Shown here one piece after another: positions 63,076 to 64,000 of a DNA stretch of 64,000 bases. Within the stretch, counting starts at the first letter, position 1. Every line of letters begins with the position of its first letter. Location: contig CAWJIH010000009.1 of assembly GCA_963842975.1 (NCBI GenBank), positions 1-64,000 of the forward strand, written 5' to 3'. This DNA is from JACJWR01 sp963842975 (GTDB lineage: Bacteria > Actinomycetota > Actinomycetes > S36-B12 > UBA10799). The notes under the pieces were generated by a model. It was not told where the DNA came from, did not search any database, and was given only the letters and a program-made list of their open reading frames with translations. A program made the position numbers and the translations under genes.

Positions 63076-64000
63076 ATGGCGGCTGACCCTATGGCGCGGC
63101 GGCCGGTCCGGGGTGAGGCCGTACTGCTCAACCCGTACGACACGTATGCCCGGATGTTCATCGCACGGTTGTACTTCGAGCACGGCATCCGGACCATCGC
63201 CTTGCACAACGACTGGCGGTCTCGTTTGCCGATGGAATCACGCTCACCGCTGCTGGGATCGAGTGCCGTCGCAGCCCACTACATGATTCCGTCGCAAGGG
63301 GTTGCGGCGCTAGCCCCAATCCTTCGGCGCCGCCACAACGTCGTAGCGGTGCTGCCGCACGAGGAAGGTGGGGTGGCGCCGCTGGCCACGCTCGCCGACG
63401 AACTCGAGCTTGCCTGGTCCCAGCCTGAACTCACGCCGATTTTTGGCAGCAAGGCGCTAATGAAGCAGCGAATCGCGGCCCGCGATGAGCACCTCAGACT
63501 GAACGCCTTCGCCACTGTGAGCACCGTGGACGAACTGGCCGACTGGGTCACAACACAATCGATCTCCTCCTTTGTACTGAAACCGGACGCCGGCTCCGGA
63601 AACCGGGACGTGGGATTCTTCGACGCGGGGGATCCACTCGCGGACGAGTACTTGCGCGACGCTCGCGGGTCGGTTCTCGCGGAGGAGTTCATCGGCGGCG
63701 ACGAGTTCTTCGTGAACGGCTTCGTCGGGGCGTCCGGTGATCCACTGGTGGTCAAGGTCGGGCGATACGACCGCAGGATGATCAACCAGAGGCCGAACGT
63801 TGCCTGTTCCTCCCGCGCGTTACGCACCGACGCGGCCGAATTCGACATGCTCAAGGAGTACGCGGCCAGAGTCATTCGCGCCATTGGTCTGCGTTTCAGC
63901 CCTTTCCACCTGGAGGCGAAAATCGATCACCGCGGTCCGTGCCTGATCGAGGTGGGGGCGCGGCTGCCAGGCAGCCTGATGGCGCTGGCCGATTCTTGGC
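63076..64000 (+). CDS. ATP-grasp ligase, second tandem copy, cut by the window end
   Basis: The frame is open from ATG 63076 (GAGGT 6 bases upstream; ATG 63070 is less well placed) to the window end, about 308 residues. It parallels the preceding gene residue by residue: VLLNPYDTYARMFIARLYFE, VLPHEEGGVAPLATLADELE, SSFVLKPDAGSGNRDVGFFD, VLAEEFIGGDEFFVNGFVG and SPFHLEAKIDHRGPCLIEVG. This copy is in one frame. C-terminal part lies outside the window. A carboxylate-amine ligase of the L-amino-acid-ligase kind is the most likely role. Confidence 0.88.
   Translation, partial: MAADPMARRPVRGEAVLLNPYDTYARMFIARLYFEHGIRTIALHNDWRSRLPMESRSPLLGSSAVAAHYMIPSQGVAALAPILRRRHNVVAVLPHEEGGVAPLATLADELELAWSQPELTPIFGSKALMKQRIAARDEHLRLNAFATVSTVDELADWVTTQSISSFVLKPDAGSGNRDVGFFDAGDPLADEYLRDARGSVLAEEFIGGDEFFVNGFVGASGDPLVVKVGRYDRRMINQRPNVACSSRALRTDAAEFDMLKEYAARVIRAIGLRFSPFHLEAKIDHRGPCLIEVGARLPGSLMALADSW

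Noticed and set aside
1..64000. tRNA, rRNA, riboswitch and CRISPR search by eye
   Set aside because: No T-arm-like GTTCGAATC pattern with a matching cloverleaf, no rRNA motif and no spaced repeat array was found; short elements may still be missed.

Overview
The window is a 64 kb stretch of chromosome from a high-GC Gram-positive bacterium, almost certainly an actinomycetote. Supporting signs are the GC-rich codon use, a 13E12/DUF222-HNH gene, a Wood-Werkman type transcarboxylase close to the Propionibacterium enzyme, a two-domain PPK2, lipoproteins without an outer-membrane context, and a CsoR-like operator. I see no rRNA, tRNA, CRISPR array, prophage or intact insertion sequence. The species cannot be fixed from the sequence; an uncultured aquatic or sludge actinobacterium with propionibacterium-like central metabolism would fit.

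Layout. 0-8 kb: housekeeping and stress genes, namely a proline-rich membrane protein, an ArsR/AHSA1 pair, a broken cutC, a LysE exporter, an SDR, a MogA-MoaE fusion and an unknown GYF_2-type gene pair. 8.5-17 kb: the metabolic core. A complete transcarboxylase operon (5S, 12S, accessory, biotin carrier) converges on a four-gene pyruvate:ferredoxin oxidoreductase operon (gamma, alpha, beta, GltD/ferredoxin subunit). 17-31 kb: GNAT, polytopic membrane protein, NhaC antiporter, frameshifted DUF222-HNH gene, large secreted S53 peptidase, decayed DUF3179 gene joined to a flavodoxin-fold gene, and a GAF-EAL phosphodiesterase. 31-34 kb: a tightly overlapped redox operon (membrane protein, thioredoxin-fold protein, Crp/Fnr regulator, CcdA, thioredoxin-like lipoprotein) with two identical CRP-type sites. 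34-38.3 kb: a TetR/epimerase divergent pair with twin operators, YdcF, small enzymes, and a short cysteine-rich peptide behind a copper-type operator. 38.3-41.5 kb: radical SAM-HemY/CgoX-deaminase operon. 41.7-51.5 kb: a TetR-ACT-GNAT fusion, a Ser/Thr kinase with RDD neighbour, DUF418, a second GNAT, a circularly permuted GDPD lipoprotein and PPK2. 51.5-55.2 kb: an accessory patch with a wrecked TDT transporter, a transposase scrap, a GH125 mannosidase and a cupin. 55.2-58.9 kb: thioesterase, SulP transporter and a broken flavin monooxygenase. 59-64 kb: a Wzx-like flippase flanked by three ATP-grasp ligases, the last cut off by the window end.

How the genes work together. The transcarboxylase and pyruvate:ferredoxin oxidoreductase operons together connect pyruvate, oxaloacetate, methylmalonyl/propionyl-CoA and acetyl-CoA with ferredoxin and NAD(P)H. 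The 31-34 kb operon appears to be an extracytoplasmic thiol-redox module under its own CRP-type regulator. The 59-64 kb cluster looks like a ligase-plus-flippase pathway for an exported amino-acid-linked or peptide-linked product.

An important caveat is that at least nine genes carry frameshifts, mostly single-base. Some are probably indels of the assembly, others (DUF3179, TDT, flavin monooxygenase) look more deeply decayed. The most striking items are the circularly permuted GDPD, the copper-operator micropeptide, the TetR-ACT-GNAT fusion, the CRP-site redox operon and the ATP-grasp/flippase cluster.
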